This document shows, in pieces, positions 41,059-50,457 of a DNA stretch of 64,000 nucleotides. Position 1 is the stretch's first letter, and each line of letters opens with the position of its first letter. The stretch is from Gammaproteobacteria bacterium (lineage in GTDB: Bacteria; Pseudomonadota; Gammaproteobacteria; Burkholderiales; Nitrosomonadaceae), in assembly GCA_015709635.1 (NCBI GenBank), contig CP054180.1:1054001-1118000 (forward strand). The letters are read 5' to 3'. A program made the translations under genes and the position numbers. Below the pieces are notes generated by a model. It was not told the origin of the DNA. It worked only from the letters and a program-made list of their open reading frames with translations, and ran no database searches.

Positions 41059-42693
41059 TTACCCCGTTTCACTTTGCCGTTCCAAATGTTTTTCCACATC
41101 CTTCCGACTAAACCCAATCGCATTGGCAACGCGATCCGCGTGACTGACTTTTGATATCCCTGCAATCAGGCGGTGCGTAGGGCCTTGTTGCAGGAATTCG
41201 ACTTGCAAATACCGGCCAATGCCGTCTTTTTGCAACAACTCGCACAGTTCGTGATTGTGCGTAACCAGCAGCGTGCTTGCGCCAAGTTTATGAAATCCTT
41301 TCAGGATATATTCGGAAATCGTCATTTTTTCCTCAAATGTGGTACCTTCGGATAATTCATCGAGCACAGCCAAACTGCGTGGTGTTGAGTTAAAAAATAT
41401 TTCACGTGTGCGTTGCAATTCATGACCGAAACGTCCCATTGCGGCGCTGAGCTGGCCGGGGTCGGGTACTTGGTAATAAATATGCTCCGCGGGAACCAAT
41501 TGTCCTTGCGCGGCGGGAATATAGCAGCCCATTTGCCCGAGTAATTGAACTTGCACGACGGTCTTACAATACGCTGTTTTACCGCCGCTGTTCGGGCCGG
41601 TGATGATCAGTACCCGCCCGGCCGGATCGAGATGGATATCGTTGGGTACATAATCCGGAATTGTTTTGATCAGCAGGGGATTTCTGGCTCGGCTTGCAGT
41701 CAGCCGGTGCTGCTTCTCATCGAGTATTTCCGGCAAAACTTTTTCACCGGGAAGGGATTGTCCGTAACGGTAAAAAGATAATAACTCATCGAGCAATCCC
41801 AATGCTTCGACCGCTTTGGCCAGTTCCGGGCTTTCACGGAATTGTTTACGCAACGGATAAATGATCGAATCGCGGTCGGAAACACCCATCGCCAGCAGAA
41901 CAATCGGCAGAACCGGTGCAGTCAGTGCCAGAATGCCGTAGCTGATATACGATGCACCGAACTGCGGCATCAGAATTTCAAAGAAAAATAAAATGCCATA
42001 ACCGGCAGCTAGAAAAGTCAGGATCGGCAAAATTTTAAACAGCGAAGGCTGGAAACGCGAATACAGATCAAAACGTGATTTCTCTTTTTTTGTTTTGAAC
42101 TTGCCGCCCATGGAATAAACCGGGCCTTTCATCAATGCATAAATGCGCGATTCGCCGAAATCCCGGATGGCATTGAGCAATGTGCGCAGATAAGCGGATT
42201 GCGGGCACGGCAAATTCCCGGCTTGCTCGGCCAGATTCACGGCAAACTGAGTACCATCCTGATATTGCCGGTAGCCGTAACCGCCGAATTCCAGTTTATC
42301 GGTACGGCTGCTCGGCTCATCGGTCGCCAAACCGCCGGAGAACTCACCATACAGCAGATGCTTCAGCGATCTTTCACCGGGAACGGCCTTCTCGACAAAA
42401 TTGGACAGCGCGCCGCAGAGTTTCGGGTTCGACTCGATCTCGCGCAATGCAATTTGTTTTTGCTGTATCACTTGGGTATTTTGCGCGGGACGGGCGAACG
42501 AACGGTACAGCGCCAAGCGGCCGGTTTCGGTCTTGGTATGATCGACGGTATGAAACAATGCCTCAGTTTCTATCGCCGAGAATGTTTTCGGATCAAGCGC
42601 CTCGTGATCCGCCGCCGTGGGGCGGATATCCTCCATAGTTGTGGGACAATCGGAATCGGATAGGATGAATTTTGTGCGCCAAATGTCAATCAT
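41059..42693 (-). CDS. MutS-family ATPase with transmembrane segment
   Basis: 544 residues. The C-terminal half is a MutS-type ABC ATPase: Walker A IITGPNSGGKTAYCK (about 366-374), the PAAQG loop, Walker B LAVLDELSEGTTFEEK (about 441) and LLVTHNHEL. The N-terminal half has the clamp/lever-like helical region seen in MutS relatives but no mismatch-binding domain (no FxE motif). Between them, about residues 225-275, is a strongly hydrophobic stretch with two to three helices (PILTFLAAGYGILFFFEI and onward), so the protein appears membrane-inserted. Not a classic repair MutS; relatives are annotated MutS-related or YshD-like. A later ATG at 42636 is possible. Confidence 0.8.
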   Translation of the reverse strand: MIDIWRTKFILSDSDCPTTMEDIRPTAADHEALDPKTFSAIETEALFHTVDHTKTETGRLALYRSFARPAQNTQVIQQKQIALREIESNPKLCGALSNFVEKAVPGERSLKHLLYGEFSGGLATDEPSSRTDKLEFGGYGYRQYQDGTQFAVNLAEQAGNLPCPQSAYLRTLLNAIRDFGESRIYALMKGPVYSMGGKFKTKKEKSRFDLYSRFQPSLFKILPILTFLAAGYGILFFFEILMPQFGASYISYGILALTAPVLPIVLLAMGVSDRDSIIYPLRKQFRESPELAKAVEALGLLDELLSFYRYGQSLPGEKVLPEILDEKQHRLTASRARNPLLIKTIPDYVPNDIHLDPAGRVLIITGPNSGGKTAYCKTVVQVQLLGQMGCYIPAAQGQLVPAEHIYYQVPDPGQLSAAMGRFGHELQRTREIFFNSTPRSLAVLDELSEGTTFEEKMTISEYILKGFHKLGASTLLVTHNHELCELLQKDGIGRYLQVEFLQQGPTHRLIAGISKVSHADRVANAIGFSRKDVEKHLERQSETG

Positions 42694-42831
42694 ACGGATC
42701 GTGTCAGTTCAAGGTTTTTCATGAATCGCCAGCAAACGGCATTAAGCTTTAATGAAGGTGTAAAATACGCACATTTGCAATGAAACACAACACAATATCA
42801 TCCGTAACCGCATCGACCCCGCTCGTCAATC

Positions 42832-43980
42832 ATGCCGCTGCTTAAGAAACCGCTCGGATTAATCGGCTTTGCCGTGATCGCCGCCGTAATCGCTTTTGTC
42901 GGCTGGTACTTTACACGTCCCAAGCTGCTCGAGGTGGAATCGGTAATCATCGCCACCGGCAATGTCGAAGCGACCATCGTCAACACCCGCGCGGGTACGA
43001 TCAAATCCTGCCAGCGCTCCAACCTGGCGCCGATCGCTGGTGGCCAGATTGCCAAAATCTGGATCAAAGAAGGCGATCATGTGCAAAAAGGGCAGGTTTT
43101 ACTAGAGCTATGGAATCAGGATTTGCTGGCGCAGCGCGAACTGGCGCAACGGCAGTTGGCGATGGCGCAGGAACGCCGCCGCGAAACCTGCATTCTGGCG
43201 GAAAACGCCCGGCGCGAAGCGGTGCGCACGCAGCAACTGGTCGAGCAAGGCTTTGTCAGCTCGCAACGTGCCGATGACGTCAATGCCAACGCGCGTTCCC
43301 GGCAGGCCAGTTGCGAAGCCGCCATCACCGATATCAAACGCGCCGAAGCGCAAGTGCGTGTCGCACAAGCGGGATTGGAGCGCACCATCATCAGCGCACC
43401 GTTCTCCGGCGTAGTTGCGCATATCAGCGGAGAATTGGGAGAATTCACCACGCCATCGCCGCCGGGGATTCCGACACCGCCGACGATTGACCTGATCGAC
43501 GACCGCTGCTTGTATGTCACGGCGCCGATGGATGAAGTCGATGCGCCCAAAATCCGGGTCGGTCAGGAAGCGCGTATCACGCTGGATGCCATGCCGGGCA
43601 AAATTTTCCCCGGAAGAATCCGGCGTATCGCGTCCTATGTGACCGAAATTGAGAAGCAAGCGCGCACCGTCGACATCGAAGTGGATTTTCTGCAAGCTCC
43701 GGCGGATACGCTGCTGGTGGGTTATAGCGCCGATGTCGAAGTGATTCTGCAGCGTAGGGACAATGTCTTGCGCATCCCGACGCAGGCCATCCGGCAGAAT
43801 AATAAAGTCTGGCTGGTCGACAGCCATAGCCGTTTGGTGGAGCAGCCAGTGGAAACCGGCCTGAGCAACTGGAGTTTCACCGAGATCCGCAGCGGCTTGA
43901 ATGCCGGTGACCGGGTCTTGATCGCGTTCGACCAGGATGGAATCAAAGCCGGTGCCGCGGTGCAGCCGAAAGCTCCATGA
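42832..43980 (+). CDS. MacA-like periplasmic adaptor (HlyD/RND membrane-fusion family)
   Basis: 382 residues: N-terminal membrane anchor (GLIGFAVIAAVIAFVGWYF), barrel-sandwich lipoyl domain (TIKSCQRSNLAPIAGGQIAKIW), a coiled-coil hairpin (LLAQRELAQRQLAMAQERR...), and beta-barrel and membrane-proximal domains. The adaptor links an inner-membrane ABC exporter with an outer-membrane channel. Its stop overlaps the ATPase start (ATGA). Forms one operon with the next three genes. No TolC-type gene is adjacent. Confidence 0.9.
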   Translation: MPLLKKPLGLIGFAVIAAVIAFVGWYFTRPKLLEVESVIIATGNVEATIVNTRAGTIKSCQRSNLAPIAGGQIAKIWIKEGDHVQKGQVLLELWNQDLLAQRELAQRQLAMAQERRRETCILAENARREAVRTQQLVEQGFVSSQRADDVNANARSRQASCEAAITDIKRAEAQVRVAQAGLERTIISAPFSGVVAHISGELGEFTTPSPPGIPTPPTIDLIDDRCLYVTAPMDEVDAPKIRVGQEARITLDAMPGKIFPGRIRRIASYVTEIEKQARTVDIEVDFLQAPADTLLVGYSADVEVILQRRDNVLRIPTQAIRQNNKVWLVDSHSRLVEQPVETGLSNWSFTEIRSGLNAGDRVLIAFDQDGIKAGAAVQPKAP

Positions 43981-44660
43981 TCCGCTTGAGCGCGATTACT
44001 CGCACGTTTCACATGGGTGACCAGGCGGTTCACGCGTTGAGCAATATCAATCTGACTATCTCCTCGGGCGAATACGTTTCGATCATGGGACCTTCAGGTT
44101 CCGGAAAATCCACGCTGCTGAACATTGTCGGCTTGCTAGACCGGCCCGATAGCGGCCGCTATGAACTTGATGGCCGGTTGGTCACTGAACTGTCGGAAAC
44201 CGAGCAGGCGCAGATCCGGCGCGAAAAAATCGGCTTCGTTTTTCAGTCCTTTCATTTGGTGCCCCGCCTGACGGCGGCGGAAAATATCGAACTGCCGCTC
44301 ATTCTCAGCGGCATACCGCAAGAGCAGCGGCAAATCCGTGTCGATGAGGCGTTGCAAGCCTTCGAACTGAAACAGCGCGCGCAGCATCGGCCCGCCGAAC
44401 TTTCCGGCGGGCAGCGCCAGCGCGTGGCGATCGCGCGTGCGACCATCATGCGGCCCAGCGTCATTCTGGCGGACGAGCCGACCGGCAATCTGGATCATCA
44501 GATCGGCGCCGAAGTGATGGCATTGCTGGAAAATCTGCATCACAGCGGAACCACCTTGATCGTCGTCACGCACGACCGCGAGCTGGGTGCGCGTGCGCAT
44601 CGCCAGATCGCGATGCGCGATGGCAAGATAATGACGGATCAATCCGATGACGCTCGCTGA
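43977..44660 (+). CDS. MacB/LolD-type ABC transporter ATP-binding protein
   Basis: 227 residues. Walker A GPSGSGKSTLLN, Q-loop FVFQSFHLVPRLTA, signature LSGGQRQRVAIARA, Walker B VILADEPTGNLD, and the H-loop VTHDREL. The FQSFHLVPRLTAAENIELPL segment is typical of the MacB/LolD/FtsE group. It powers the two following permeases. Overlaps the adaptor gene by 4 bp and the next gene by 14 bp. Confidence 0.95.
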   Translation: MIRLSAITRTFHMGDQAVHALSNINLTISSGEYVSIMGPSGSGKSTLLNIVGLLDRPDSGRYELDGRLVTELSETEQAQIRREKIGFVFQSFHLVPRLTAAENIELPLILSGIPQEQRQIRVDEALQAFELKQRAQHRPAELSGGQRQRVAIARATIMRPSVILADEPTGNLDHQIGAEVMALLENLHHSGTTLIVVTHDRELGARAHRQIAMRDGKIMTDQSDDAR

Positions 44661-45849
44661 TACCTTACAGACTTCGTTCAAAACGGTGCTGAGTTATCGC
44701 ATCCGTTCCCTGTTGATCGTGCTGGCAATGGCATTGGGCGTGGCTGCGGTCGTGATGTTGACGGCACTCGGCGACGGCGCGAGAAATTATGTCATCAACC
44801 AGTTTTCCTCCATCGGCACCAATTTGCTGGTCGTTTTGCCGGGACGCGCGGAAACGTCGGGTTCGTTTCTCGGCGCGGTGCTGGGCCAGACACCGCGCGA
44901 CTTGACGTTGAAAGATGCGCAATTGCTCGGCCGGTTGCCGCAAGTGCGGCGTTATGCGCCGCTCAATGTCGGCGCCGCGGAACTTTCCGCCACCAACCGT
45001 TTGCGCGAAGTCACCGTGCTGGGCAGCAATGCGGATCTGATCCCGGTGCGGCACATGCAGTTGGCGCAGGGCGGTTTTCTGGCGCATGGCACCGAACGCA
45101 ATGCGCAAATCGTGCTCGGCGCGAAAATCGCCCGTGAATTCTTTCCACGCAGCCAAGCCATCGGCCAGCGCGTGCGCCTGGGCGACAGCCGGTTCATCGT
45201 CTCCGGTGTGTTGGCTTCGCAAGGCGAATCGATGGGGTTCAATACCGATGAAATCGTCATCATCCCGATCGACTATGCACAGCAAATGTTCAACACTACG
45301 TCGTTGTTCCGTATTCTGATCGAAGCGAAAAGCCATAATGACATTGAACCCGCCAAGCGGGCGATATTGGCGACCCTGAAGCAGAGTCACGACGGTGAAG
45401 AAGACGTGACCGTGATCACGCAGGATGCCATTCTGGCCACCTTCGACCGGATACTGCACACGATGACGCTGGCCGTCGCCGGGATTGCCGCAATCAGCTT
45501 GATCGTTGCCGGGATTCTGGTGATGAATGTGATGCTGGTGGCGGTCAACCAACGCACTGCGGAAATCGGCCTGCTGAAGGCCATCGGCGCCACCTCCGGC
45601 GACATTCGCCGGTTATTTTTTGCCGAAGCGGTGTGGCTGTCGTTTGCCGGTGCTGTTATCGGTTCTGTGTTGGGTCAATTGGGCAGCTTGATGCTGCGTC
45701 TGGCTTACCCGCAACTTCCGGCATGGGCGCCCGTTTGGGCCTCGATCGCGGGCATCGTGGTTGCGCTGGCGACCGGTATCGCCGCCAGTCTTTGGCCTGC
45801 GAACCAAGCGGCGCGGCTCGATGCCGTCAAAGCACTGAGTAAGCGATAA
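44647..45849 (+). CDS. MacB/FtsX-type ABC transporter permease 1
   Basis: 400 residues. FtsX-like architecture: an N-terminal membrane helix (LIVLAMALGVAAVVMLTAL), a large periplasmic MacB-PCD domain, and three C-terminal helices with the AEIGLLKAIGATSGDIRRLFF motif. Starts inside the ATPase gene. Unlike E. coli MacB, the ATPase is not fused and there are two different permeases, so the exporter may be a heterodimer. Substrate unknown; peptides, lipoproteins or macrolide-like compounds are options. Confidence 0.92.
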   Translation: MTLADTLQTSFKTVLSYRIRSLLIVLAMALGVAAVVMLTALGDGARNYVINQFSSIGTNLLVVLPGRAETSGSFLGAVLGQTPRDLTLKDAQLLGRLPQVRRYAPLNVGAAELSATNRLREVTVLGSNADLIPVRHMQLAQGGFLAHGTERNAQIVLGAKIAREFFPRSQAIGQRVRLGDSRFIVSGVLASQGESMGFNTDEIVIIPIDYAQQMFNTTSLFRILIEAKSHNDIEPAKRAILATLKQSHDGEEDVTVITQDAILATFDRILHTMTLAVAGIAAISLIVAGILVMNVMLVAVNQRTAEIGLLKAIGATSGDIRRLFFAEAVWLSFAGAVIGSVLGQLGSLMLRLAYPQLPAWAPVWASIAGIVVALATGIAASLWPANQAARLDAVKALSKR

Positions 45850-45856
45850 ATCTGTA

Positions 45857-47056
45857 ATGAATGCCATCGACACCTTCCAATTTGCTTTCCGCTCGCTAAC
45901 GGCGCACCGTTTGCGCACCTTTTTGTCGGCTTCCGGCATCGCTGTCGGCATTGCCGCGGTGGTTTTGCTGACCGCCATCGGCGACGGCATACAACGTTTC
46001 GTGCTGGCGGAATTCACGCAGTTCGGCACCAATATTGTCACCATCACGCCGGGCAAGATCAATACGCACGGCGGCTCGTTGGGTGCCATCGGCAGCGCGC
46101 GGCTGCTGACGATTGAAGATGCCATCGCGTTGAAACAAAGCCGCTACGCGCGCTACACCAATGCCAGCGTGATCGGCAATGCGGAAATCCGCGCGCAAGG
46201 CCGCAGCCGCCGCGTAACAGCGTACGGACAAGGCCCCGATTTTGCCCGGGCCTTCAATATGCAAGTCGAGACCGGGCAGTTTCTGCCCGATGACGATCCG
46301 CGCAATCCGCGCGCATACGTCGTGCTCGGCGCCAAGGTGCGCAACGAATTGTTCGGCGATGCCAATCCGCTCGGCGCTTTGCTGCAGGTCGGCGCGACGC
46401 GCTTCCGCGTCATCGGCGTGATGGCGCCGAAAGGCAATGTGCTCGGTTTTGACTTGGACGACACCGTTTTCATGCCGACAGCACGCGCTTTGGAGGTATT
46501 CAACCGCCAGGGCGTCATGGAGATCAACTTTTCCTATCATCCGGATGCGCCGGTGCAAGTGGTGGTCGACGACATCAACCGCATCCTGATCGCGCGGCAC
46601 GGGCGCGAAGACTTCACCGTCAAGCCGCAACAGCAAATGCTCAGTACGCTATCCACCGTGCTGACGGTGCTGAAGTTTGCGGTTGCAGCGCTGGGCGGTA
46701 TTTCACTGGTCGTCGGCGCGGTCGGCATGATCACGCTGATGCATATTGCCGTTTCCGAACGGGTGTCGGAAATCGGTTTGCTCACGGCTCTGGGTGCGAC
46801 GCGCGGGCGCATCCGCCTGCTGTTTTTACTGGAATCGACCGCGCTGTCCACCGTCGGCGGTTTGGCGGGCTTACTCATCGGCGCAGGTATCGCCGGATTG
46901 CTCAAACTGCTGATCAGCGGATTGCCGGTGAATATCCCGTGGAATTTTGTGCTCGGCGCGGTGTGCCTGTCGATGCTGATCGGCTTGATTGCCGGTGTGG
47001 TGCCGGCCATGCGCGCGGCAAAATTGAATCCGGTGGATGCCTTGCGCACGGATTAA
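45857..47056 (+). CDS. MacB/FtsX-type ABC transporter permease 2
   Basis: 399 residues, paralogue of the previous gene with the same four-helix plan: FLSASGIAVGIAAVVLLTAIGDG in helix 1 (shown in part), a periplasmic MacB-PCD domain and SEIGLLTALGATRGRIRLLFLLE in the first cytosolic loop. 7 bp after permease 1. Last gene of the exporter operon, closed by a terminator at 47078. Confidence 0.92.
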   Translation: MNAIDTFQFAFRSLTAHRLRTFLSASGIAVGIAAVVLLTAIGDGIQRFVLAEFTQFGTNIVTITPGKINTHGGSLGAIGSARLLTIEDAIALKQSRYARYTNASVIGNAEIRAQGRSRRVTAYGQGPDFARAFNMQVETGQFLPDDDPRNPRAYVVLGAKVRNELFGDANPLGALLQVGATRFRVIGVMAPKGNVLGFDLDDTVFMPTARALEVFNRQGVMEINFSYHPDAPVQVVVDDINRILIARHGREDFTVKPQQQMLSTLSTVLTVLKFAVAALGGISLVVGAVGMITLMHIAVSERVSEIGLLTALGATRGRIRLLFLLESTALSTVGGLAGLLIGAGIAGLLKLLISGLPVNIPWNFVLGAVCLSMLIGLIAGVVPAMRAAKLNPVDALRTD

Positions 47057-47077
47057 CCGTTCTTTGCTTGAGCGGGT

Positions 47078-47116
47078 ACGGCGTCACGGCAAAATAGAAC
47101 GCCGTTCGCTTTTTTC
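47078..47116 (+). terminator. Terminator of the ABC exporter operon
   Basis: ACGGCGT and ACGCCGT form a 7-bp stem with a 14-nt loop, followed by TCGCTTTTTT. Ends 22 bp after the second permease. Confidence 0.6.
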
Positions 47117-47170
47117 CGGTTGATATATAATCGCACGCATTCCATTCATGCAAGGGTGCGGTGTGCCGGA

Positions 47171-48463
47171 ATGCAAACGAGGATTACGCTCTGTAGCCTT
47201 TTAGTGCTGACTCATTTCGGCATTGCGTCGTGCTATGCGGTTAACTTCACTTATAAGAACGGCCCCAGAATCAAGAGTGATGACGGTAATTTCGAGATCG
47301 GTCTGAACGGCCGTGCCCACCTCGACGTGCACTCGCTCTATCCAGATCAGCCAAGTGCAAATTACCCTGCATTCGGTAGCCAGCTTTTGAACGGCAGTGA
47401 CAATGGCGGATTCAACTGGCGCAGAACCTATGCCACTATCACGGGAAAAATTCACGGCGTCAATTTCAAATTTGAGAACGACTTTGCGGTCAATGAAACT
47501 ATGCCTTTTCCGCATAGCTTGCGCGAAGCCTGGGTGGCCGCCAAATTAGGACCGGGGCAGCTGACCGTTGGACAGTTCAAGGCATACCGGGGTTTGGAAG
47601 AGATCACCAGTTCCAATGAAATTACCATGATGGAACGGCCGTCCACGTCATCCACCGGGATCTACAGCGGACGGCAATTTTTAACCGGTATCGGCTATCG
47701 GGGAATGGTGAGGGACAATCTGGGTTTCGGCGTTTACGTGATGAGCTTGGCGCATTTCGGTTTGCCGTTGGAGGGTATCAATTACGGCGGGCGCGCTATC
47801 TGGCTGCCGATCGACAAATCAAGCCATATTCTGCATTTGGGACTGTCCGCCAGCCGGGACACCGCCAACCGGGATTCGTTGCCAGCGAAGATTGCCGATG
47901 TATACGGCGGACGCGAAGGCATCAGCAAAACGCTGGGCGTTGCCGGCGCGAGCGCGGGTGCGCCCAGCCACAACAGTCAGTCGACTTTCGCCGCAGAAGC
48001 GGCATACGCCATCGGTCCGTTCAGACTACAGGGTGAGTATGCGCTTTCCCTGCTCGACAACACGCACCAAGTGAGCGGCAGAAACAGAGATTCCACCATT
48101 CAGGCTTTCTATGTGCAAGCCAGCTGGTTTGTGACCGGCGAAACCGCACTCTACAGAAAAGACCGCGGCGCTTTCGGCAAGCCGCAGCCGGCCGGCAAAT
48201 GGGGCGCGCTGGAATTGGCCGGGCGCTATGATCTGGCGGAAAATTTTTCGCAAAGCCTCAGCGCCGATCCGTGCAAAACCGGCACGTCGAAATGCCAGGT
48301 CCAGATCATTACCTTGGGTATGAACTGGTATCCCAACGCGAACATGCGCTTTATGCTGAACTATTACCTGACCGATGCGGTGATCGGTAACGCCGGTCCC
48401 GGCACGCCGGCACGCGCGGATCATCTGTCAGCCCTTTCTTTCCGCACGCAAATCAATTTTTAA
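47171..48463 (+). CDS. OprO/OprP-type phosphate-selective porin family protein
   Basis: 430 residues from the ATG at 47171; a longer frame from 47120 would lie before the signal peptide. Signal peptide ends near SCYA. Sixteen-stranded porin style: RTYATITGKIHGVNFKFEND (a conserved OprP block), LREAWVAAKLGPGQLTVGQFK, MMERPSTSS, and the terminal strand ending in Phe (FRTQINF). OprO/P porins pass phosphate or polyphosphate; the selectivity Lys ladder cannot be judged here. A perfect -10 box TATAAT lies at 47126-47131. Downstream of the exporter but with its own promoter. Confidence 0.88.
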   Translation: MQTRITLCSLLVLTHFGIASCYAVNFTYKNGPRIKSDDGNFEIGLNGRAHLDVHSLYPDQPSANYPAFGSQLLNGSDNGGFNWRRTYATITGKIHGVNFKFENDFAVNETMPFPHSLREAWVAAKLGPGQLTVGQFKAYRGLEEITSSNEITMMERPSTSSTGIYSGRQFLTGIGYRGMVRDNLGFGVYVMSLAHFGLPLEGINYGGRAIWLPIDKSSHILHLGLSASRDTANRDSLPAKIADVYGGREGISKTLGVAGASAGAPSHNSQSTFAAEAAYAIGPFRLQGEYALSLLDNTHQVSGRNRDSTIQAFYVQASWFVTGETALYRKDRGAFGKPQPAGKWGALELAGRYDLAENFSQSLSADPCKTGTSKCQVQIITLGMNWYPNANMRFMLNYYLTDAVIGNAGPGTPARADHLSALSFRTQINF

Positions 48464-48544
48464 AGTACTAAGTAAGATACGAAGTAAGATAAAATGAATC
48501 GCGCTATTTTCTGATCCACCCCCTAATACTTGAGGAGACTACTC

Positions 48545-49087
48545 ATGCGCATTTTTCTCGCTTTATTGACAACTTTTTTGTTCGACCCCGTGTTTGCCGC
48601 CTGCAACAGCGAATTGCTCAATCAGAATTTCCGCGAACTGGCCGGAACCGATACGGTAAATTTATGCGAAGCCTATTCCGGCAAAGTGCTGCTCATCGTC
48701 AACACCGCCAGCAAGTGCGGTTATACGCCGCAATACGAAAGCCTGGAACAGCTGTACGAAAAATACGAACCGAAAGGGCTTGTGGTATTGGGTTTTCCGT
48801 CCAACGACTTCATGGGGCAGGAACCGGGAACCGAAGCGGAAATCCAGGATTTTTGCCGTCTCACCTACGATGTCAAATTTCCGATGTTTGAAAAAACCAC
48901 CGTGAAGAAAGGCGATGCGCACCCTTTTTATGTGCGGCTGGCGGAATTGTCGGGCACTTATCCGACGTGGAATTTTCAGAAATACCTGATCGGCCGCGAC
49001 GGCAAGCTGATCACGCACTTCACCCCGCACACCAAACCTTCCGATCCAGCGGTGGTAACAGCGATCGAACAGGCTTTGCAGCATTAG
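48545..49087 (+). CDS. Exported glutathione peroxidase-family protein
   Basis: 180 residues from the ATG at 48545, which has TGAGGAG 7 nt upstream; a TTG at 48530 is less likely. Signal peptide (cut near VFA-ACNS). GPx motifs: VNTASKCGYTPQY with catalytic Cys, LGFPSNDFMGQEPG and WNFQKYLIG. As a Cys-type enzyme it likely uses thioredoxin or another thiol donor in the periplasm to reduce peroxides. Followed 4 bp later by the HIRAN-like gene, probably in one operon. Confidence 0.92.
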   Translation: MRIFLALLTTFLFDPVFAACNSELLNQNFRELAGTDTVNLCEAYSGKVLLIVNTASKCGYTPQYESLEQLYEKYEPKGLVVLGFPSNDFMGQEPGTEAEIQDFCRLTYDVKFPMFEKTTVKKGDAHPFYVRLAELSGTYPTWNFQKYLIGRDGKLITHFTPHTKPSDPAVVTAIEQALQH

Positions 49088-49091
49088 CGTG

Positions 49092-49709
49092 ATGAATCGT
49101 GAGCCTGATGCCTCGAGCGATCCAGGCAAACAAAAAACGGGAATCAGCATTGGCTCGATCCTGGGGCTGTCGCTGTTCTTGGGATTGATCACCGGTGCTG
49201 GCGCCGGTGTGTCGCTAATCCTGCCGGTGACGCTGATTTCCGCGATCATTCTCTACTTCAAGCGGGACAAAATCGCTGCCGCGACCGAAACGGGAAAAAG
49301 CGCGCATCATACTGGCAAACCAGCGCATGACCTCTATGCCTGGCCGGAGTTGGGTCATTTCTCCTGTGCGGTTGCTGCACGGCCGTACCAGAATGCGATC
49401 CAGCAATTGGCACAGGAAAACGGCATTGACTTGGAGAACGGCTCAACCACGCAATCACAAGTCTTCAAGGCGCATTTGATACCGGACAATAGCAATCCTT
49501 ATGATACCGATTTCGTCCGCATCAACATCAACAATCGCGCTGTCGGTTACCTGGATCACCGTTTAGCACGCAGCTTTCTGGATCAACTCGAGGAAAAGGG
49601 GTTATCGGAACAGGTCACGGTGTGCAGTGCGATTCTTACCAGAAATTACGAAGCAGATGGCAACAAGACGAGGTACGGTGTCCGGCTGGATATCGAGTTG
49701 ATTGGATAA
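49092..49709 (+). CDS. Membrane-anchored HIRAN-like domain protein
   Basis: 205 residues from the ATG at 49092. An N-terminal hydrophobic stretch (SILGLSLFLGLITGAGAGV, then LILPVTLISAIILYF) makes one or two membrane segments. The C-terminal 130 residues look like a HIRAN domain: AHLIPDNSNPYDTDFVRININNRAVGYLD shown in part as NPYDTDFVRI and VGYLDHRLA. HIRAN domains bind DNA ends or nucleic acid in many repair helicases; a membrane-linked HIRAN is uncommon. Starts 4 bp after the gpx stop and overlaps none of its neighbours. Confidence 0.65.
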   Translation: MNREPDASSDPGKQKTGISIGSILGLSLFLGLITGAGAGVSLILPVTLISAIILYFKRDKIAAATETGKSAHHTGKPAHDLYAWPELGHFSCAVAARPYQNAIQQLAQENGIDLENGSTTQSQVFKAHLIPDNSNPYDTDFVRININNRAVGYLDHRLARSFLDQLEEKGLSEQVTVCSAILTRNYEADGNKTRYGVRLDIELIG

Positions 49710-49731
49710 TGCGAGTGGAAACGGAGGAACG

Positions 49732-50379
49732 ATGCATACCATAAGCAAACTGGTGCTTGGCATGATGGGGCGGTTGCGGCCAAAACCGGCCGCGGGAGAT
49801 GCCGCAGCCGTGATAGCGTTACCGCCGCCCGGGAAGCAGGGTGGCCTTCCTTTGATGGAAGCGCTTGCCAAACGCCGCTCATCGCGTGAATTTGCACCCG
49901 ATCTACTGCCCTTAACGTTGCTATCCAATTTGCTGTGGGCAGCATTCGGCGTCAACCGGGAAGATGGCGGACGCACCGCACCTTCCGCACTCAATGCGCA
50001 GGAAATCGATATTTATGTGGCACTGCCTTCGGGCGCTTACCGCTACGATGCGGCAGCCAATGTGTTAACGCTGGTTGCAGCCAGCGATGTGCGGCGGATC
50101 ACCGGTTATCAGGATTTCGTTGACGAAGCGCCGCTGGATCTGGTCTACGTCGCCGATTACACGCGTTTGAGCCGAGTACCGTTCAGCCAGCGCGAATCGT
50201 ACGCCTCGGTGGCTGCCGGTGCCATCGCGCAGAATATTTACCTGTTTGTCGCGAGCAACAACCTGTCAACAGTGCTGCGCGCCTGGATCGACCGCGCGGC
50301 AATTGCCGAAGCATTAGGGCTGACGCATGATCAGCGGGTGTTGCTGTCGCAGACGGTGGGTTATTCAAAAAATGTATAA
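49732..50379 (+). CDS. SagB/ThcOx-like nitroreductase-family protein
   Basis: 215 residues from the ATG at 49732, with ACGGAGGAAC upstream. The nitroreductase fold is seen from PLMEALAKRRSSREFAPDLLP through LLSNLLWAAFGVNREDGGRTAPSA to AGAIAQNIYLFVASNN. The ALAKRRSSREF block and the RTAPSA FMN-binding turn are typical. These FMN enzymes oxidise peptides or reduce small organics; the SagB type makes azoles, but no precursor peptide or cyclodehydratase is nearby, so a stand-alone reductase is likely. Confidence 0.85.
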   Translation: MHTISKLVLGMMGRLRPKPAAGDAAAVIALPPPGKQGGLPLMEALAKRRSSREFAPDLLPLTLLSNLLWAAFGVNREDGGRTAPSALNAQEIDIYVALPSGAYRYDAAANVLTLVAASDVRRITGYQDFVDEAPLDLVYVADYTRLSRVPFSQRESYASVAAGAIAQNIYLFVASNNLSTVLRAWIDRAAIAEALGLTHDQRVLLSQTVGYSKNV

Positions 50380-50457
50380 GTTTAAGCAGATAATTCCTGA
50401 TAGATGGGTTGTATTTTAAAAATAGAATTTGAAGAGAAGCTCAGGCGGTTTGAATGA

